Below, in pieces: positions 1 through 12,651 of a stretch of DNA of 64,000 nt (positions are counted from its first letter, which is position 1; each line of letters opens with the position of its first letter). This DNA is from Enterobacter bugandensis (GTDB taxonomy: Bacteria > Pseudomonadota > Gammaproteobacteria > Enterobacterales > Enterobacteriaceae): assembly GCF_900324475.1 (NCBI RefSeq), contig NZ_LT992502.1, positions 3,410,001-3,474,000 of the forward strand, given 5' to 3'. A program made the translations under genes and the position numbers. The notes beneath the pieces are model-generated. The model was not told the DNA's origin, did not search any database, and saw only the letters and a list, made by a program, of their open reading frames with translations.

Positions 1-1934
<1,934 letters not shown>

Positions 1935-1942
1935 TCAATGAG

Positions 1943-1967
1943 AAAAAACCCCCGACAGGCGGGGGTT
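1943..1967 (-). terminator. Rho-independent terminator after zipA
   Basis: On the minus strand a stem AACCCCC / GGGGGTT with a 7-nt loop is followed by a run of six T. It lies between the zipA stop and the ligA start and should reduce read-through from zipA into ligA. Confidence 0.75.
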
Positions 1968-1994
1968 GAGGAGGAGTTGAAGTAAACGCGACAA

Positions 1995-2969
1995 TTACGC
2001 GTTGGCTTCCTTCACTTCGCGGATGCGGTCCTGATACTCGCGCAGCTTCTGCGGGGTCATCATTCGACGCTGATCGTCAAGCACCACACCACCCACTTCA
2101 TCAGCGATGTGCTGAGCGGACTGCAGCATCAGCTTGAAGTTTTGCAACTCGTCGCCGTAGGACGGCACCTGCATAAAGATAGTGACACCCGGCGTCACGA
2201 AATCACCGGTCATTTCCGGGTCAAAGGTGCCTGGGTTGACCATATTGGCCAGGCTAAACAGCGCCGGACCACTACCGTCAGGGCTCAGATGGCGATGGAA
2301 AATGTTCATATCGCCAAACTTGAAACCTGCCTGTTGAATACTGTTGAGCAACACGTCACCGTTGAGATGGCTGCCGTGATGCGCGGCCACGTTCATGATG
2401 ATCACCGCTTCTTTACGCTGCGGCTTTTCAACAACCGGTTCAGGCTCAGCGACCGGCTCTGGCTCAACGTGCGGAGCCGGAGCGGGCTGCGGCGCAGGCT
2501 GTACATGAACAGGCTGCTGCGGCTGGTGCACAGGTTGCTGTTGCACGGGCTGCTGCACAGGTTGCTGTTGAACCGGCTGTGGCGCAGCGGGCTGCTGTTG
2601 GACAGGCGGTTGCGGCGGCTGACGTACAGGTTCTTCCACTGGCTGCGGCGCTGGCTGGCGCGGCTGGGCAGAGGCATACGGCGGTTGATACTGGTGCTGC
2701 GGAGCGCGGGGGGCTTCATGCTCCCCATGAGCCGCGCCGGGCGCAGTATTGACCCGATGAACACGAACTTCACCCACGCCGTCGTCGTCGCTACCGGTGA
2801 TGTCATCTTCAGTGTCATCATCATCACGACTGGACTTCATGCGCTTCAGTGGGCGATCGCGAAACATCGAGGAACGCTCTTTACGGCTGGTCCAGAAACC
2901 ATGTACCAGTAAAGCGATTATGGCGATCGCGCCAACAATGATTAATATCAGACGCAAATCCTGCATCAT
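1995..2969 (-). CDS. zipA: Cell division protein ZipA
   Basis: Inner-membrane anchor that tethers FtsZ to the membrane and stabilises the Z ring. The protein is 324 aa and starts [13 protein letters not shown]. It has one N-terminal membrane helix (about residues 6-25), a charged stretch, a long Pro/Gln-rich linker (roughly 85-185, with QQPV-type repeats), and the C-terminal FtsZ-binding domain (from about 190, containing NVAAHHGS and [10 protein letters not shown]). The reading frame is open to 3020, but the family N-terminus fixes the start at 2969. The linker differs in length from E. coli, as is usual for this low-complexity part. It is divergent from cysZ. Confidence 0.96.
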   Translation of the reverse strand: MMQDLRLILIIVGAIAIIALLVHGFWTSRKERSSMFRDRPLKRMKSSRDDDDTEDDITGSDDDGVGEVRVHRVNTAPGAAHGEHEAPRAPQHQYQPPYASAQPRQPAPQPVEEPVRQPPQPPVQQQPAAPQPVQQQPVQQPVQQQPVHQPQQPVHVQPAPQPAPAPHVEPEPVAEPEPVVEKPQRKEAVIIMNVAAHHGSHLNGDVLLNSIQQAGFKFGDMNIFHRHLSPDGSGPALFSLANMVNPGTFDPEMTGDFVTPGVTIFMQVPSYGDELQNFKLMLQSAQHIADEVGGVVLDDQRRMMTPQKLREYQDRIREVKEANA

Positions 2970-3199
2970 TATATTCTCTGTTGTTCTAACACCTTGCCAC
3001 CACGGCAAACATTTATTCACTAAGAGTATTTGCCGTTTACGTCAAGTGCAAGTGTGTGCAGAGCATTCGCAGCATAAAGATGAAGTAAATCGTGCTTTTT
3101 GCTGGTTTTTCGAACATTTCCGAACTGGTCATTGGTCCGCAAGTGGATAATATAGGCGGGCAATTCCACTGGTTGTGAAAAAAGGAGTACAGCCTGGTT

Positions 3200-3961
3200 A
3201 TGGTTTCAACATCGTCTTCTCCCCCGCGCAGCGGCGTCTGGTATTTTTCTCAGGGCTGGAAGCTGGTTTCACTGCCAGGTATCCGTCGCTTCGTCATTCT
3301 GCCGCTGCTGATCAACATTATTCTGATGGGCGGCGCGTTCTGGTGGCTGTTCACAAAGCTCGAAAGCTGGATCCCGTCGCTGATGAGCTACGTGCCGGAC
3401 TGGCTGCAGTGGCTTAACTACCTGCTCTGGCCGGTGGCGGTCATCTCCGTGCTGCTGGTATTCGGCTATTTATTCTCAACGATCGCGAACTGGATAGCCG
3501 CGCCGTTTAACGGCCTGCTGGCGGAACAGCTGGAGGCGCGGCTTACCGGCGCGACGCCACCGGACACGGGCGTGCTGGGGATCGTGAAAGATATCCCGCG
3601 CATTATGAAGCGCGAGTGGCAGAAGTTTGCCTGGTACCTCCCCCGCGCGGTTGTACTGCTTGCCCTCTACTTTGTCCCCGGCATTGGCCAGACGGTTGCG
3701 CCGGTGCTGTGGTTTCTGTTCAGCGCCTGGATGCTGGCCATCCAGTACTGCGACTATCCGTTCGATAACCACAAGGTGCCGTTTAAAGCGATGCGCACCG
3801 CTCTGCGCACCCGGAAGGTCGCCAATATGCAGTTCGGCGCGCTGACCAGCCTGTTCACCATGATTCCCTTCCTTAATTTGTTCATCATGCCGGTTGCGGT
3901 TTGCGGCGCGACGGCGATGTGGGTGGACTGTTATCGTGCTAAGCACGCGTTATGGAAATAA
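3200..3961 (+). CDS. cysZ: Sulfate transporter CysZ
   Basis: Inner-membrane protein for sulfate uptake that feeds cysteine synthesis. At 253 aa it has the full E. coli length, with several hydrophobic segments (about residues 30-50, 70-92, 148-172 and 205-230). The start codon follows an AAAGGAG motif. It lies just upstream of cysK, separated by a hairpin and the cysK promoter region, and divergent from zipA. Confidence 0.95.
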   Translation: MVSTSSSPPRSGVWYFSQGWKLVSLPGIRRFVILPLLINIILMGGAFWWLFTKLESWIPSLMSYVPDWLQWLNYLLWPVAVISVLLVFGYLFSTIANWIAAPFNGLLAEQLEARLTGATPPDTGVLGIVKDIPRIMKREWQKFAWYLPRAVVLLALYFVPGIGQTVAPVLWFLFSAWMLAIQYCDYPFDNHKVPFKAMRTALRTRKVANMQFGALTSLFTMIPFLNLFIMPVAVCGATAMWVDCYRAKHALWK

Positions 3962-3978
3962 TGCAAAAATGTGTAAAG

Positions 3979-4006
3979 CAGGGGTGGCTTATGCCGCCCC
4001 TTATTC
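3979..4006 (+). terminator. Probable cysZ terminator hairpin
   Basis: GGGGTGGC and GCCGCCCC pair (one G-U) around a TTAT loop, followed by a weak T-containing tail. It lies 20 bp after the cysZ stop. The short U-tract keeps confidence moderate. Confidence 0.5.
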
Positions 4007-4019
4007 CATACTGATCCCC

Positions 4020-4124
4020 ATTATTTCCTTGCAGTATATAGATATGCGAATTCCTTACTTCCCCCTACCTGCTTAGCAGGTATGCTGGGTCGGTATCCCA
4101 ATTTCATACAGTTAAGGACAGGCC
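4020..4124 (+). promoter_or_regulatory. cysK promoter and CysB-type control region
   Basis: The 105 bp before cysK closely match the E. coli cysK upstream region as remembered, including the leader TTTCATACAGTTAAGGACAG before the ATG and a -10-like TATGCT at 4081-4086. The AT-rich block at 4030-4062 corresponds to the CysB-binding part. Assignment rests on similarity and gene context. Confidence 0.6.
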
Positions 4125-5096
4125 ATGAGTAAGATTTATGAAGACAACTCGCTGACTATCGGTCATACGCCCCTGGTTCGACTGAACCGTATCGGTAATG
4201 GACGCATTCTGGCGAAGGTCGAATCACGCAACCCGAGCTTCAGCGTAAAATGCCGCATCGGTGCAAACATGATTTGGGATGCTGAAAAACGCGGCGTGCT
4301 GAAGCCAGGCGTTGAGCTGGTGGAACCGACCAGCGGTAACACCGGTATCGCTCTGGCCTATGTTGCTGCCGCACGCGGCTACAAGCTGACCCTGACCATG
4401 CCGGAAACCATGAGCATCGAACGTCGCAAACTGCTCAAAGCGCTGGGGGCGAACCTGGTCCTGACCGAAGGCGCGAAGGGCATGAAAGGTGCCATTCAGA
4501 AAGCGGAAGAGATCGTGGCCAGCGATCCGGCGAAATATCTTCTGCTGCAGCAGTTCAGCAACCCGGCTAACCCTGAAATTCACGAGAAGACCACCGGCCC
4601 GGAAATCTGGGAAGATACTGACGGCCAGGTTGACGTATTTATCTCCGGCGTCGGCACCGGCGGCACGCTGACCGGCGTGTCTCGCTATATTAAAGGCACA
4701 AAAGGTAAAAAAGAGCTGATTACCGTTGCCGTTGAACCTACCGACTCCCCGGTTATCGCTCAGGCGCTGGCGGGCGAAGAGCTCAAGCCTGGCCCGCATA
4801 AAATTCAGGGCATCGGCGCGGGCTTCATTCCGGGTAACCTGGATCTGAAGCTGATCGATAAAGTCGTTGCCATCACGAACGAAGAGGCCATCTCTACCGC
4901 GCGTCGTCTGATGGATGAAGAAGGCATTCTGGCGGGTATCTCTTCCGGTGCGGCCGTTGCGGCAGCGCTCAAACTTCAGGAAGATGAAGCCTTTACCAAT
5001 AAGAATATTGTGGTTATCCTTCCTTCCTCGGGTGAGCGTTACTTGAGCACCGCACTGTTTGCCGATCTGTTCACGGAAAAAGAGCTGCAACAGTAG
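4125..5096 (+). CDS. cysK: Cysteine synthase A (O-acetylserine sulfhydrylase A)
   Basis: PLP enzyme that makes cysteine from O-acetylserine and sulfide. It is 323 aa, the family length. The PLP lysine is K42 in SFSVKCR, and the substrate loop [10 protein letters not shown] and phosphate-binding GTGGT are present. The start ATG follows AAGGACAGGCC. A strong terminator follows and separates the gene from ptsH. A second isozyme, cysM, is at 8880-9791. Confidence 0.98.
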   Translation: MSKIYEDNSLTIGHTPLVRLNRIGNGRILAKVESRNPSFSVKCRIGANMIWDAEKRGVLKPGVELVEPTSGNTGIALAYVAAARGYKLTLTMPETMSIERRKLLKALGANLVLTEGAKGMKGAIQKAEEIVASDPAKYLLLQQFSNPANPEIHEKTTGPEIWEDTDGQVDVFISGVGTGGTLTGVSRYIKGTKGKKELITVAVEPTDSPVIAQALAGEELKPGPHKIQGIGAGFIPGNLDLKLIDKVVAITNEEAISTARRLMDEEGILAGISSGAAVAAALKLQEDEAFTNKNIVVILPSSGERYLSTALFADLFTEKELQQ

Positions 5097-5118
5097 TGCC
5101 AGTATGTTAATAACGCGT

Positions 5119-5146
5119 AAAAAAGCACCTTTTCGGGTGCTTTTTT
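5119..5146 (+). terminator. Rho-independent terminator after cysK
   Basis: Stem AAAAGCACC / GGTGCTTTT with a TTTTCG loop and a six-T tail. It begins 23 bp after the cysK stop. Confidence 0.85.
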
Positions 5147-5149
5147 GTG

Positions 5150-5413
5150 GCCTGCTTCAAACTTTTGACCCTCCTGGCATTGCTTCACCCCGATGTGTCT
5201 GGTATTTAAACCAGCAATTATTTTGAAGCGTGAAATTAATCAGTGAACGAAATACCCTTGCTGAATCGATTTTATGATTTGGTTCAAGTCTTCCTTTCGC
5301 TGCATAATGTTTAATGACGATTGAAACGTCAGCGCTAACAATACAGGCTAAAGTTAAGCCGCCAGGCTAGACTTTAGTTCCACAACACTAAACCTATAAG
5401 TTGGGGAAATACA
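5150..5413 (+). promoter_or_regulatory. ptsHI-crr promoter region (P0 and P1)
   Basis: This 264-bp gap has no gene but resembles the E. coli pts promoter region. From left to right: an inverted-repeat-like TTTTGAAGCGTGAAATT (about 5221-5237) matching the known Mlc site; a CRP-like TATGA-N6-TCAAG at 5273-5288; the P0 -10 CATAAT at 5303-5308; and the P1 -10 TAGACT at 5368-5373. The leader CCTATAAGTTGGGG before ptsH matches E. coli. Compared with the remembered E. coli sequence, roughly 70 bp between P0 and P1 are missing. Confidence 0.7.
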
Positions 5414-5671
5414 ATGTTCCAGCAAGAAGTTACCATTACCGCTCCGAACGGTCTGCACACCCGCCCTGCTGCTCAGTTTGTTAAAGAAGCGAAAGGCTTC
5501 ACTTCTGAAATCACTGTAACTTCCAACGGCAAAAGCGCTAGCGCAAAAAGCCTGTTCAAACTGCAGACTCTGGGCCTGACTCAGGGCACCGTTGTTACCA
5601 TCTCTGCTGAAGGTGAAGACGAGCAGAAAGCAGTTGAGCATCTGGTTAAACTGATGGCTGAGCTCGAGTAA
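5414..5671 (+). CDS. ptsH: PTS phosphocarrier protein HPr
   Basis: Carries phosphate from enzyme I to the sugar-specific IIA proteins. It is 85 aa, the exact family length. The phosphorylated His is H15 in NGLHTRPAA and the regulatory-site Ser is S46. It is first in the ptsH-ptsI-crr operon with a 44-bp gap to ptsI. It would also energise the incomplete PTS encoded at 46242-47561. Confidence 0.98.
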
Positions 5672-5715
5672 GTTTCCGGGTTCTTTTAAATATCAGTCAC
5701 AAGTAAGGTAGGGTT

Positions 5716-7443
5716 ATGATTTCAGGCATTTTAGCATCCCCGGGTATCGCTTTCGGCAAAGCACTGCTGCTGAAAGAAGACGAGATCGTCATCGACCGGA
5801 AAAAAATTTCTGCCGACAAGGTTGATCAGGAAGTTGAACGTTTTCTGAGCGGTCGTGCCAAGGCATCTGCGCAACTGGAAGCGATCAAAACTAAAGCTGG
5901 CGAAACTTTCGGTGAAGAAAAAGAAGCCATCTTCGAAGGGCACATCATGCTGCTCGAAGATGAGGAGCTGGAGCAGGAAATCATAGCCCTGATTAAAGAT
6001 AAAGGCATGACGGCCGACGCGGCTGCGCATGAAGTTATCGAAGGTCAGGCAACTGCCCTGGAAGAGCTGGATGATGAATACCTGAAAGAGCGTGCGGCTG
6101 ACGTACGTGACATCGGTAAGCGCCTGCTGCGCAACATCCTGGGCCTGGCCATTATCGACCTGAGCGCGATTCAGGATGAAGTGATCCTGGTTGCCGCTGA
6201 CCTCACCCCGTCTGAAACCGCACAGCTGAACCTGAAAAAGGTCCTTGGTTTCATCACCGACGCGGGTGGCCGTACCTCCCACACCTCAATCATGGCGCGT
6301 TCTCTGGAACTGCCTGCGATCGTGGGCACCGGTAGCGTCACCTCTCAGGTGAAAAACGGCGACTATCTGATTCTGGATGCCGTAAACAATCTGGTTTACG
6401 TCAACCCAACTAACGAAGAGATCGAAAAACTGCGCGCGGTTCAGGAGCAGGTTGCGACTGAAAAAGCGGAACTCGCTAAGCTGAAAGACCTGCCAGCCAT
6501 CACCCTGGACGGCCATCAGGTAGAAGTGTGCGCAAACATCGGTACCGTACGCGACGTTGATGGCGCTGAGCGCAACGGTGCGGAAGGTGTTGGTCTCTAT
6601 CGTACAGAATTCCTGTTCATGGACCGCGACGCGCTGCCAACGGAAGAAGAGCAGTTTGCTGCGTATAAAGCCGTCGCAGAAGCGTGTGGCTCACAGGCGG
6701 TTATCGTCCGTACCATGGACATCGGTGGCGACAAAGAGCTGCCGTACATGAACTTCCCGAAAGAAGAGAACCCGTTCCTGGGCTGGCGTGCCGTGCGTAT
6801 CGCGATGGATCGTAAAGAGATCCTGCGTGACCAGGTTCGCGCTATCCTGCGTGCCTCCGCTTTCGGTAAGCTGCGCATCATGTTCCCGATGATCATCTCT
6901 GTTGAAGAAGTGCGTGCACTGAAGAAAGAGATCGAAATCTACAAACAGGAACTGCGCGACGAAGGTAAAGCATTTGACGAGTCAATTGAGATCGGCGTGA
7001 TGGTGGAAACACCAGCGGCGGCGACCATTGCGCGTCATTTAGCCAAAGAAGTTGATTTCTTTAGTATCGGCACCAATGATTTAACGCAGTACACCCTGGC
7101 AGTTGACCGTGGTAATGATATGATTTCACATCTCTACCAGCCAATGTCACCGTCCGTACTGAACTTGATCAAGCAAGTTATTGATGCTTCTCATGCAGAA
7201 GGTAAATGGACTGGCATGTGTGGTGAGCTTGCAGGCGACGAACGTGCTACACTTCTGTTGCTGGGTATGGGTCTGGACGAATTCTCTATGAGCGCCATTT
7301 CCATCCCGCGCATTAAGAAGATTATCCGTAACACGAACTTCGAAGATGCGAAGGTGTTAGCAGAGCAGGCTCTTGCTCAACCGACAACGGACGAGTTAAT
7401 GACGCTGGTTAACAAGTTCATTGAAGAAAAAACAATCTGCTAA
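5716..7443 (+). CDS. ptsI: PTS enzyme I (phosphoenolpyruvate-protein phosphotransferase)
   Basis: Takes phosphate from PEP and passes it to HPr. It is 575 aa, as in E. coli. The active-site His is H189 in [13 protein letters not shown]; the C-terminal PEP-binding TIM barrel contains GTNDLTQY and the catalytic-loop GMCGELAGD. It is preceded by AAGTAAGGTAGGG and followed after 40 bp by crr. Confidence 0.98.
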   Translation: MISGILASPGIAFGKALLLKEDEIVIDRKKISADKVDQEVERFLSGRAKASAQLEAIKTKAGETFGEEKEAIFEGHIMLLEDEELEQEIIALIKDKGMTADAAAHEVIEGQATALEELDDEYLKERAADVRDIGKRLLRNILGLAIIDLSAIQDEVILVAADLTPSETAQLNLKKVLGFITDAGGRTSHTSIMARSLELPAIVGTGSVTSQVKNGDYLILDAVNNLVYVNPTNEEIEKLRAVQEQVATEKAELAKLKDLPAITLDGHQVEVCANIGTVRDVDGAERNGAEGVGLYRTEFLFMDRDALPTEEEQFAAYKAVAEACGSQAVIVRTMDIGGDKELPYMNFPKEENPFLGWRAVRIAMDRKEILRDQVRAILRASAFGKLRIMFPMIISVEEVRALKKEIEIYKQELRDEGKAFDESIEIGVMVETPAAATIARHLAKEVDFFSIGTNDLTQYTLAVDRGNDMISHLYQPMSPSVLNLIKQVIDASHAEGKWTGMCGELAGDERATLLLLGMGLDEFSMSAISIPRIKKIIRNTNFEDAKVLAEQALAQPTTDELMTLVNKFIEEKTIC

Positions 7444-7483
7444 TCCACGAGATGCGGCCCAAATTACTGCTTAGGAGAAGATC

Positions 7484-7993
7484 ATGGGTTTGTTCGATAA
7501 ACTGAAATCTCTGGTTTCTGATGATAAGAAAGACTCCGGAACTATTGAGATTGTTGCTCCGCTCTCCGGCGAGATCGTCAACATCGAAGACGTGCCGGAT
7601 GTAGTGTTTGCTGAGAAAATCGTTGGTGATGGCATTGCTATCAAACCAACTGGCAACAAAATGGTTGCTCCAGTTGACGGCACCATCGGTAAAATTTTTG
7701 AAACCAACCATGCGTTCTCTATCGAATCTGATAGCGGTATCGAACTGTTCGTTCACTTCGGTATCGACACCGTTGAACTGAAAGGCGAAGGCTTCAAGCG
7801 TATCGCGGAAGAAGGCCAGCGTGTTAAAGTTGGCGACCCGGTGATTGAATTCGATCTGCCACTGCTGGAAGAAAAAGCCAAGTCTACCCTGACGCCGGTT
7901 GTTATCTCCAACATGGACGAAATCAAAGAACTGATCAAACTGTCTGGCAGCGTCACCGTGGGCGAAACCCCGGTTATCCGCATCAAGAAGTAA
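7484..7993 (+). CDS. crr: PTS glucose-specific enzyme IIA
   Basis: Cytosolic IIA(Glc) passes phosphate from HPr to the glucose IIBC permease and, by its phosphorylation state, controls adenylate cyclase and inducer exclusion. It is 169 aa, full length. The active-site histidines are H76 and H91 ([13 protein letters not shown]). The start follows TTAGGAGAAG. It is last in the pts operon and convergent with pdxK. Confidence 0.98.
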   Translation: MGLFDKLKSLVSDDKKDSGTIEIVAPLSGEIVNIEDVPDVVFAEKIVGDGIAIKPTGNKMVAPVDGTIGKIFETNHAFSIESDSGIELFVHFGIDTVELKGEGFKRIAEEGQRVKVGDPVIEFDLPLLEEKAKSTLTPVVISNMDEIKELIKLSGSVTVGETPVIRIKK

Positions 7994-8007
7994 TTCTTGC
8001 CGCACAG

Positions 8008-8035
8008 AAAAATGGCGCCTTCGGGCGCCATTTTT
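8008..8035. terminator. Bidirectional terminator between crr and pdxK
   Basis: AAAAATGGCGCC - TTCG - GGCGCCATTTTT is a perfect stem with a UUCG loop and T-tracts on both strands. It lies between the convergent crr and pdxK stops and can serve both. Confidence 0.88.
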
Positions 8036-8037
8036 GT

Positions 8038-8874
8038 TTATGCAGGGAGGATAAGCTCGTCGTAGCCTTTCGACTGGGTATAAAGCATCACATCAGTCAC
8101 CCGATCCCCGGCCATGCGAATGGCATCAGCAACGGTTTTCCCCTCAACAATTCCGCTCACCAGTTCTGAACAGAACAGATCCCCCGTCCCTTTCAGATCG
8201 GTTTCTACGCGGGGATGAGCGCTGACGGTCACGCCCTCACGCGTCACCAGCACCACGTGGATGTTTTGCGGGTCGTCGGCGACCGGCGCGCTGGTGATCG
8301 CCACCCATTTCAGAGTGTCAGAAAGCAACCCCTGCGCGGCGGCAATAGCGCTTTCCGGCGTCCGGCACGGCTTACCGCTTAACACTTCCAGTTCATAGAC
8401 GTTTGGCGTAATCCCCTGCGCCAGCGGCAGCAGGTGTTCCCGGTACGCTTCCGGGATATCCGGCTTCACGTACATTCCGCTGTCGATATCGCCGATAACC
8501 GGGTCGACCAGCACCAGCAGCTCAGGATGCTGCGCTTTGACCGCCCTCAGCCACTGCGCCAGCAGCGCGATCTGGCTGGCGCTGCCCATATAGCCGGTAG
8601 TGACCGCTTTAAGCTCGCGCAGGATCTCGCGCTCTTCCAGCGCCTTCAGGTAGCCGCTGAACCACTCGTCGGGGATCACCCCGCCGTAGAAGGTGTCGTA
8701 ATGCGGCGTGTTGCTAAACAGCACCGTCGGCACGGCGGTCACGTTCAGCCTGTGGGTTCGAATGTTCGGCACAGCAATGCTGTTCCCCACGCTGCCGTAA
8801 ACCACCTGCGACTGCACCGCGACAATGTCGGTTTGCTGCGCCCGGGTGTTATCCCGGAATAGAATCATCTCCAT
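8038..8874 (-). CDS. pdxK: Pyridoxine/pyridoxal/pyridoxamine kinase PdxK
   Basis: ATP-dependent kinase of the vitamin B6 salvage pathway. It is 278 aa (E. coli 283) with the ribokinase-like fold. [15 protein letters not shown] near the N-terminus, [13 protein letters not shown] in the middle and the catalytic GTGD motif in [11 protein letters not shown] are all present. An alternative ATG two codons in (8868) is equally plausible. In E. coli yfeK and yfeS separate pdxK from cysM; here the cysM stop is 5 bp upstream, so pdxK may be co-transcribed with the cys genes. Confidence 0.94.
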   Translation of the reverse strand: MEMILFRDNTRAQQTDIVAVQSQVVYGSVGNSIAVPNIRTHRLNVTAVPTVLFSNTPHYDTFYGGVIPDEWFSGYLKALEEREILRELKAVTTGYMGSASQIALLAQWLRAVKAQHPELLVLVDPVIGDIDSGMYVKPDIPEAYREHLLPLAQGITPNVYELEVLSGKPCRTPESAIAAAQGLLSDTLKWVAITSAPVADDPQNIHVVLVTREGVTVSAHPRVETDLKGTGDLFCSELVSGIVEGKTVADAIRMAGDRVTDVMLYTQSKGYDELILPA

Positions 8875-8879
8875 GACGC

Positions 8880-9791
8880 TTAAATCCCCGCCCCCTGCGA
8901 ATAACTCTCTTCACCAAAGACGCCGGTAGACAAATAGCGATCGCCGCGATCGCAGATAATCGCCACCACGACCGCACCGGGGTTTGCCTGCGCCACGCGC
9001 AACGCCCCCGCTACCGCGCCCCCCGAGCTGACCCCGCAGAAGATGCCTTCACGCACGGCCAGTTCACGCATGGTATTCTCCGCCTCGCGCTGATGAATAT
9101 CCAGCACCCGATCCACCAGCTGCGCATTAAAAATGCCCGGCATATACTCCGCAGGCCAGCGGCGAATGCCCGGAATGCTGCTCCCCTCTTCCGGCTGCAG
9201 ACCAACAATGGTGACCGGTTTCTCCTGCTCGCGCAAAAAACGGGACACGCCGATAATGGTGCCGGTGGTGCCCATGCTGGAGACAAAATGGGTGATGCGC
9301 CCGCCGGTTTGCTGCCAGATTTCCGGCCCGGTGGTGGTGTAGTGCGCGTACGGGTTGTCCGGGTTATTGAACTGATCGAGCAGTTTACCTTCTCCGCGCT
9401 CGGCCATCGCTAACGCTAAGTCTCGCGCCCCTTCCATCCCCTGCTCTTTGGTTACCAGAATCAGCTCGGCCCCGTAGGCGCGCATCGCGGCGCGGCGCTC
9501 CTGGCTCATGTTGTCCGGCATCAGCAGCTTCATGCGGTAGCCTTTCAGCGCCGCAATCATTGCCAGCGCGATACCGGTGTTGCCGCTGGTGGCTTCAATC
9601 AGCACATCGCCTGGCTTAATTTCACCGCGTTTCTCGGCCTGGACAATCATCGACAGCGCCGCGCGGTCTTTCACCGACCCTGCCGGGTTATTGCCTTCGA
9701 GTTTGACCCAGATTTCGCTGCCGTTGGCACATCCCATGCGCTGAAGCTTGACCAGAGGGGTGTTGCCGATGGTGTGTTCGAGTGTATTCAC
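8880..9791 (-). CDS. cysM: Cysteine synthase B (O-acetylserine sulfhydrylase B)
   Basis: Second cysteine synthase, able in this family to use thiosulfate and give S-sulfocysteine. It is 303 aa, as in E. coli. The PLP lysine is K41 in AGSVKDRAA, with [10 protein letters not shown] and SMGTTGT also present. The start codon is GTG, as in E. coli cysM. It is last of the cysPTWAM order, separated from cysA by a hairpin at 9806-9836. Confidence 0.97.
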   Translation of the reverse strand: MNTLEHTIGNTPLVKLQRMGCANGSEIWVKLEGNNPAGSVKDRAALSMIVQAEKRGEIKPGDVLIEATSGNTGIALAMIAALKGYRMKLLMPDNMSQERRAAMRAYGAELILVTKEQGMEGARDLALAMAERGEGKLLDQFNNPDNPYAHYTTTGPEIWQQTGGRITHFVSSMGTTGTIIGVSRFLREQEKPVTIVGLQPEEGSSIPGIRRWPAEYMPGIFNAQLVDRVLDIHQREAENTMRELAVREGIFCGVSSGGAVAGALRVAQANPGAVVVAIICDRGDRYLSTGVFGEESYSQGAGI

Positions 9792-9800
9792 GATTTTTAC

Positions 9801-9836
9801 TCAATAAAAAGCCCGGTAAGCATCACGCCACCGGGC
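9801..9836 (-). terminator. REP-like hairpin/attenuator between cysA and cysM
   Basis: On the minus strand GCCCGGT and ACCGGGC pair around a 12-nt REP-type centre and are followed by TTTTTATT. It looks like a REP element doing duty as a partial terminator, which would lower cysM expression relative to cysPTWA. Confidence 0.65.
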
Positions 9837-9858
9837 GAAAAACATACTCAATAACCTA

Positions 9859-10953
9859 TCAGGCTGACTCCGCCAGAGCAATATCCTCGCGCGTCTCAAT
9901 GCGCTCCTTATCGTGATAGATGCGCGCATGCTGCAGCCCGACAAACAGGCGCTCTCCCCGGTGCGGCGGGACGTCGTCGCGCATGACCACGGTCAGCGGC
10001 TCGGTATACCAGCCCAGCGGCTGTACCACCAATTGGGTGTAGTGTCCTTTAGGGCTAGCTTCCAGCACCTGCACCGGCAGTGGGGAATCCAGGCTGGTGC
10101 GGCGGCTGACGTCCACTTCCCACGGGCGCAGGAACAGATCGACCGGCCCCTGATGTGCGGAGGTGTAGCCCAGCGGCCAGCGGTGCGCGCCCACGTGGAA
10201 CTGACCGCCGCGAATGGTGCCCTGCAGTCGGTTCACCTCGCCCATAAACTCCAGCACGAAGCGGGTCGCCGGCTCGCGCCAGAGCTGTTCCGGCTCGTCA
10301 ACCTGCTCGATGTTGCCCTGGCTCATGACCACCACGCGGTCCGCGACTTCCATCGCCTCTTCCTGATCGTGGGTCACGAAGACGCTGGTGAATTTCAGCT
10401 CTTCATGCAGCTGGCGCAGCCAGCGACGCAGCTCTTTGCGCACCTGCGCATCCAGCGCGCCGAAGGGTTCATCCAGCAGCAGTATTTGCGGCTCAACGGC
10501 CAGCGCACGTGCCAGCGCCACGCGCTGCTTCTGCCCGCCGGAAAGCTGCGCCGGGAAACGGTCCGCCAGATGCGCCAGCTGCACCATCTCCAGCAGTTTG
10601 GTTACTTTCGCCTTAATAGTTGCTGCATCCGGGCGTTCACGACGCGGCAGCACCGTCAGGCCAAAGGCGATATTGTCGAAGACGGTCATGTGGCGGAACA
10701 GCGCATAATGCTGGAAGACAAAGCCGACTTTACGATCGCGGGCGTGCAGGCGGCTCACGTCGGTGCCGTGGAAGCGGATGTGCCCGCTGGTCTGATGCTC
10801 AAGCCCGGCGATGATCCGCAGCAGCGTCGTTTTACCCGAGCCAGACGGCCCCAGCAGCGCCACCATTTGTCCGGAAGGGATATCCAGTGAGATATCATTC
10901 AGCACCTGGGTGCGACCAAAAGACTTCTTAATATTGGCAATCTCAATGCTCAT
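9859..10953 (-). CDS. cysA: Sulfate/thiosulfate ABC transporter ATPase CysA
   Basis: ATP-hydrolysing subunit of the sulfate/thiosulfate importer, paired with CysT and CysW. It is 364 aa. Walker A GPSGSGKT is at 35-42, signature LSGGQ at 137-141 and Walker B ILLLDE at 157-162; the C-terminal third is the TOBE-like regulatory part. The start overlaps the cysW end by 11 bp, showing translational coupling within cysPTWA. Confidence 0.97.
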   Translation of the reverse strand: MSIEIANIKKSFGRTQVLNDISLDIPSGQMVALLGPSGSGKTTLLRIIAGLEHQTSGHIRFHGTDVSRLHARDRKVGFVFQHYALFRHMTVFDNIAFGLTVLPRRERPDAATIKAKVTKLLEMVQLAHLADRFPAQLSGGQKQRVALARALAVEPQILLLDEPFGALDAQVRKELRRWLRQLHEELKFTSVFVTHDQEEAMEVADRVVVMSQGNIEQVDEPEQLWREPATRFVLEFMGEVNRLQGTIRGGQFHVGAHRWPLGYTSAHQGPVDLFLRPWEVDVSRRTSLDSPLPVQVLEASPKGHYTQLVVQPLGWYTEPLTVVMRDDVPPHRGERLFVGLQHARIYHDKERIETREDIALAESA

Positions 10954-11818
10954 GATTTCCCTCCTGATGCTGACGTTTTTCCTGATTCTCTAAACGCCAC
11001 TGCACCACACTCTTCAAAAACAGGGTCAAAATCGCCATCAGCGTCAGCAACGCTGCGGCAGTAAACGAGCCGATGGTGTTGTAGTCCTGCTGCAGGAGTT
11101 CAATCTGCAGCGGCAGCGACAGCGTTTCACCGCGAATCGAGCCGGAAACCACCGACACCGCACCAAACTCACCGATGGCGCGGGCGTTGGTCAGCACCAC
11201 GCCGTAAAGCAGCGCCCAGCGAATGTTCGGCAACGTCACGCGGCGGAACATCTGCCAGCCGGATGCGCCAAGCAGAACGGCCGCTTCGTCTTCATTGCTG
11301 CCCTGGCTTAACATCACCGGCACCAGCTCACGTACCACAAATGGGCAGGTCACGAAGATGGTCACCAGCACCATGCCCGGCCAGGCGAACATGATCTGCA
11401 GGTTATGTTCATCCAGCCAGCCGCCCAGCGGGCCGTTGGAGCCGTAAAAGAGCAGGTAAACCAGACCGGCAACAACAGGCGACACGGCAAACGGAATATC
11501 CAGCAGAGTCAGCAGCAGCTGACGTCCCGGGAAGTTAAAGCGCGTCACCAGCCAGGCCAGCAGCGTACCGAAGACCAGGTTCACCGGCACGGTGATCAGC
11601 GCAATCAGCACCGTCAGCCAGATGGCGTGCAGCATGTCCGGGTTCGCCAGGTTCTCCAGCGCGGGTATCAGCCCCTTGCTGAACGCCTGGACGAAGATAT
11701 AAACCGTCGGCACGACGAGAATGAGGGCGGAAACCAGCACGCCCACACCAATCAGAAACCATTTACCCCAGTTGATGCGGGGCGCATCGTATCGCTTCAA
11801 TTGCGTAACTTCCGCCAT
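10943..11818 (-). CDS. cysW: Sulfate/thiosulfate ABC transporter permease CysW
   Basis: One of two membrane subunits of the sulfate importer. It is 291 aa with about six membrane helices; the EAA loop that contacts CysA is seen as [12 protein letters not shown]. Its start overlaps the cysT stop by one base (TGATG) and its end overlaps cysA by 11 bp. Confidence 0.97.
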   Translation of the reverse strand: MAEVTQLKRYDAPRINWGKWFLIGVGVLVSALILVVPTVYIFVQAFSKGLIPALENLANPDMLHAIWLTVLIALITVPVNLVFGTLLAWLVTRFNFPGRQLLLTLLDIPFAVSPVVAGLVYLLFYGSNGPLGGWLDEHNLQIMFAWPGMVLVTIFVTCPFVVRELVPVMLSQGSNEDEAAVLLGASGWQMFRRVTLPNIRWALLYGVVLTNARAIGEFGAVSVVSGSIRGETLSLPLQIELLQQDYNTIGSFTAAALLTLMAILTLFLKSVVQWRLENQEKRQHQEGNHEH

Positions 11819-12651
11819 CAGTGACCTACCACACGTCGACCAAAGCGACTTTGCAGAGTGTTTATCGAATACAGCAGCAGCAGCGAGGCCGCGAGGATCA
11901 CCGAGGCAATCGCGCTCGCCGCCGGATAATCAAACTCCTGCAGGCGGATGAAAATCATCAGCGAGGTGACTTCCGTTTTCCAGGCGATGTTCCCGGCGAT
12001 AAAAATCACCGCGCCGAACTCACCCAGACTGCGGGTAAACGACAGCGCGACGCCTGCCATCAGCGCCGGAGAGAGCTCCGGCAGAATCACTTTACGGAAG
12101 CTCTGCCAGCGCGTGGCGCCCAGCGTTTCCGCCGCTTCTTCGTATTCCGGACCCAGCTCTTCCAGTACCGGCTGCACGGTACGCACCACAAACGGGATGC
12201 TGGTAAAGGCCATCGCCACCGCGATCCCGAGCCAGGTATAGGTCACCTTGATGTCAAATTTCGCCAGCCACTCGCCGTACAGCCCGTTCACGGAGAAGAG
12301 CGACGCGAGGGTTAAGCCCGCAACCGCCGTCGGCAGCGCAAACGGCAGATCCATCAGGGCATCAAGCAGCGTACGGCCCGGGAAGCGATAGCGGGTTAAG
12401 ATCCACGCCATCAGCAGGCCAAACACGCCGTTAAAAATGGAGGCAACAAACGCCGACAGCAGCGTCACCTTATAGGCCGCCACCACCTGCGGGTTGGTGA
12501 CCACGTCCCAGTACTGCGCCCAGCTCATCTGAGCAAGCTGCATCACCAGCGCGCTGAGCGGCAACAGCAGGATCAGGCAGACGAACAGCAGGCTGGTCCC
12601 GAGGCTTAAGGTAAAGCCCGGCAGCACGCGTTTTGTCGAGACTGCAAACAT
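11818..12651 (-). CDS. cysT: Sulfate/thiosulfate ABC transporter permease CysT (CysU)
   Basis: The second membrane subunit of the sulfate importer. It is 277 aa, with about six hydrophobic helices and the EAA motif EYEEAAETLGAT. Start and stop each overlap the neighbouring gene by one base (TAATG with cysP, TGATG with cysW), typical of a tightly coupled operon. cysU is a synonym. Confidence 0.97.
   Translation of the reverse strand: MFAVSTKRVLPGFTLSLGTSLLFVCLILLLPLSALVMQLAQMSWAQYWDVVTNPQVVAAYKVTLLSAFVASIFNGVFGLLMAWILTRYRFPGRTLLDALMDLPFALPTAVAGLTLASLFSVNGLYGEWLAKFDIKVTYTWLGIAVAMAFTSIPFVVRTVQPVLEELGPEYEEAAETLGATRWQSFRKVILPELSPALMAGVALSFTRSLGEFGAVIFIAGNIAWKTEVTSLMIFIRLQEFDYPAASAIASVILAASLLLLYSINTLQSRFGRRVVGH

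Noticed and set aside
2109..2912. 267-aa plus-strand frame over zipA
   Set aside because: Arg/Leu-rich product made by reading the Pro/Gln linker of zipA backwards.
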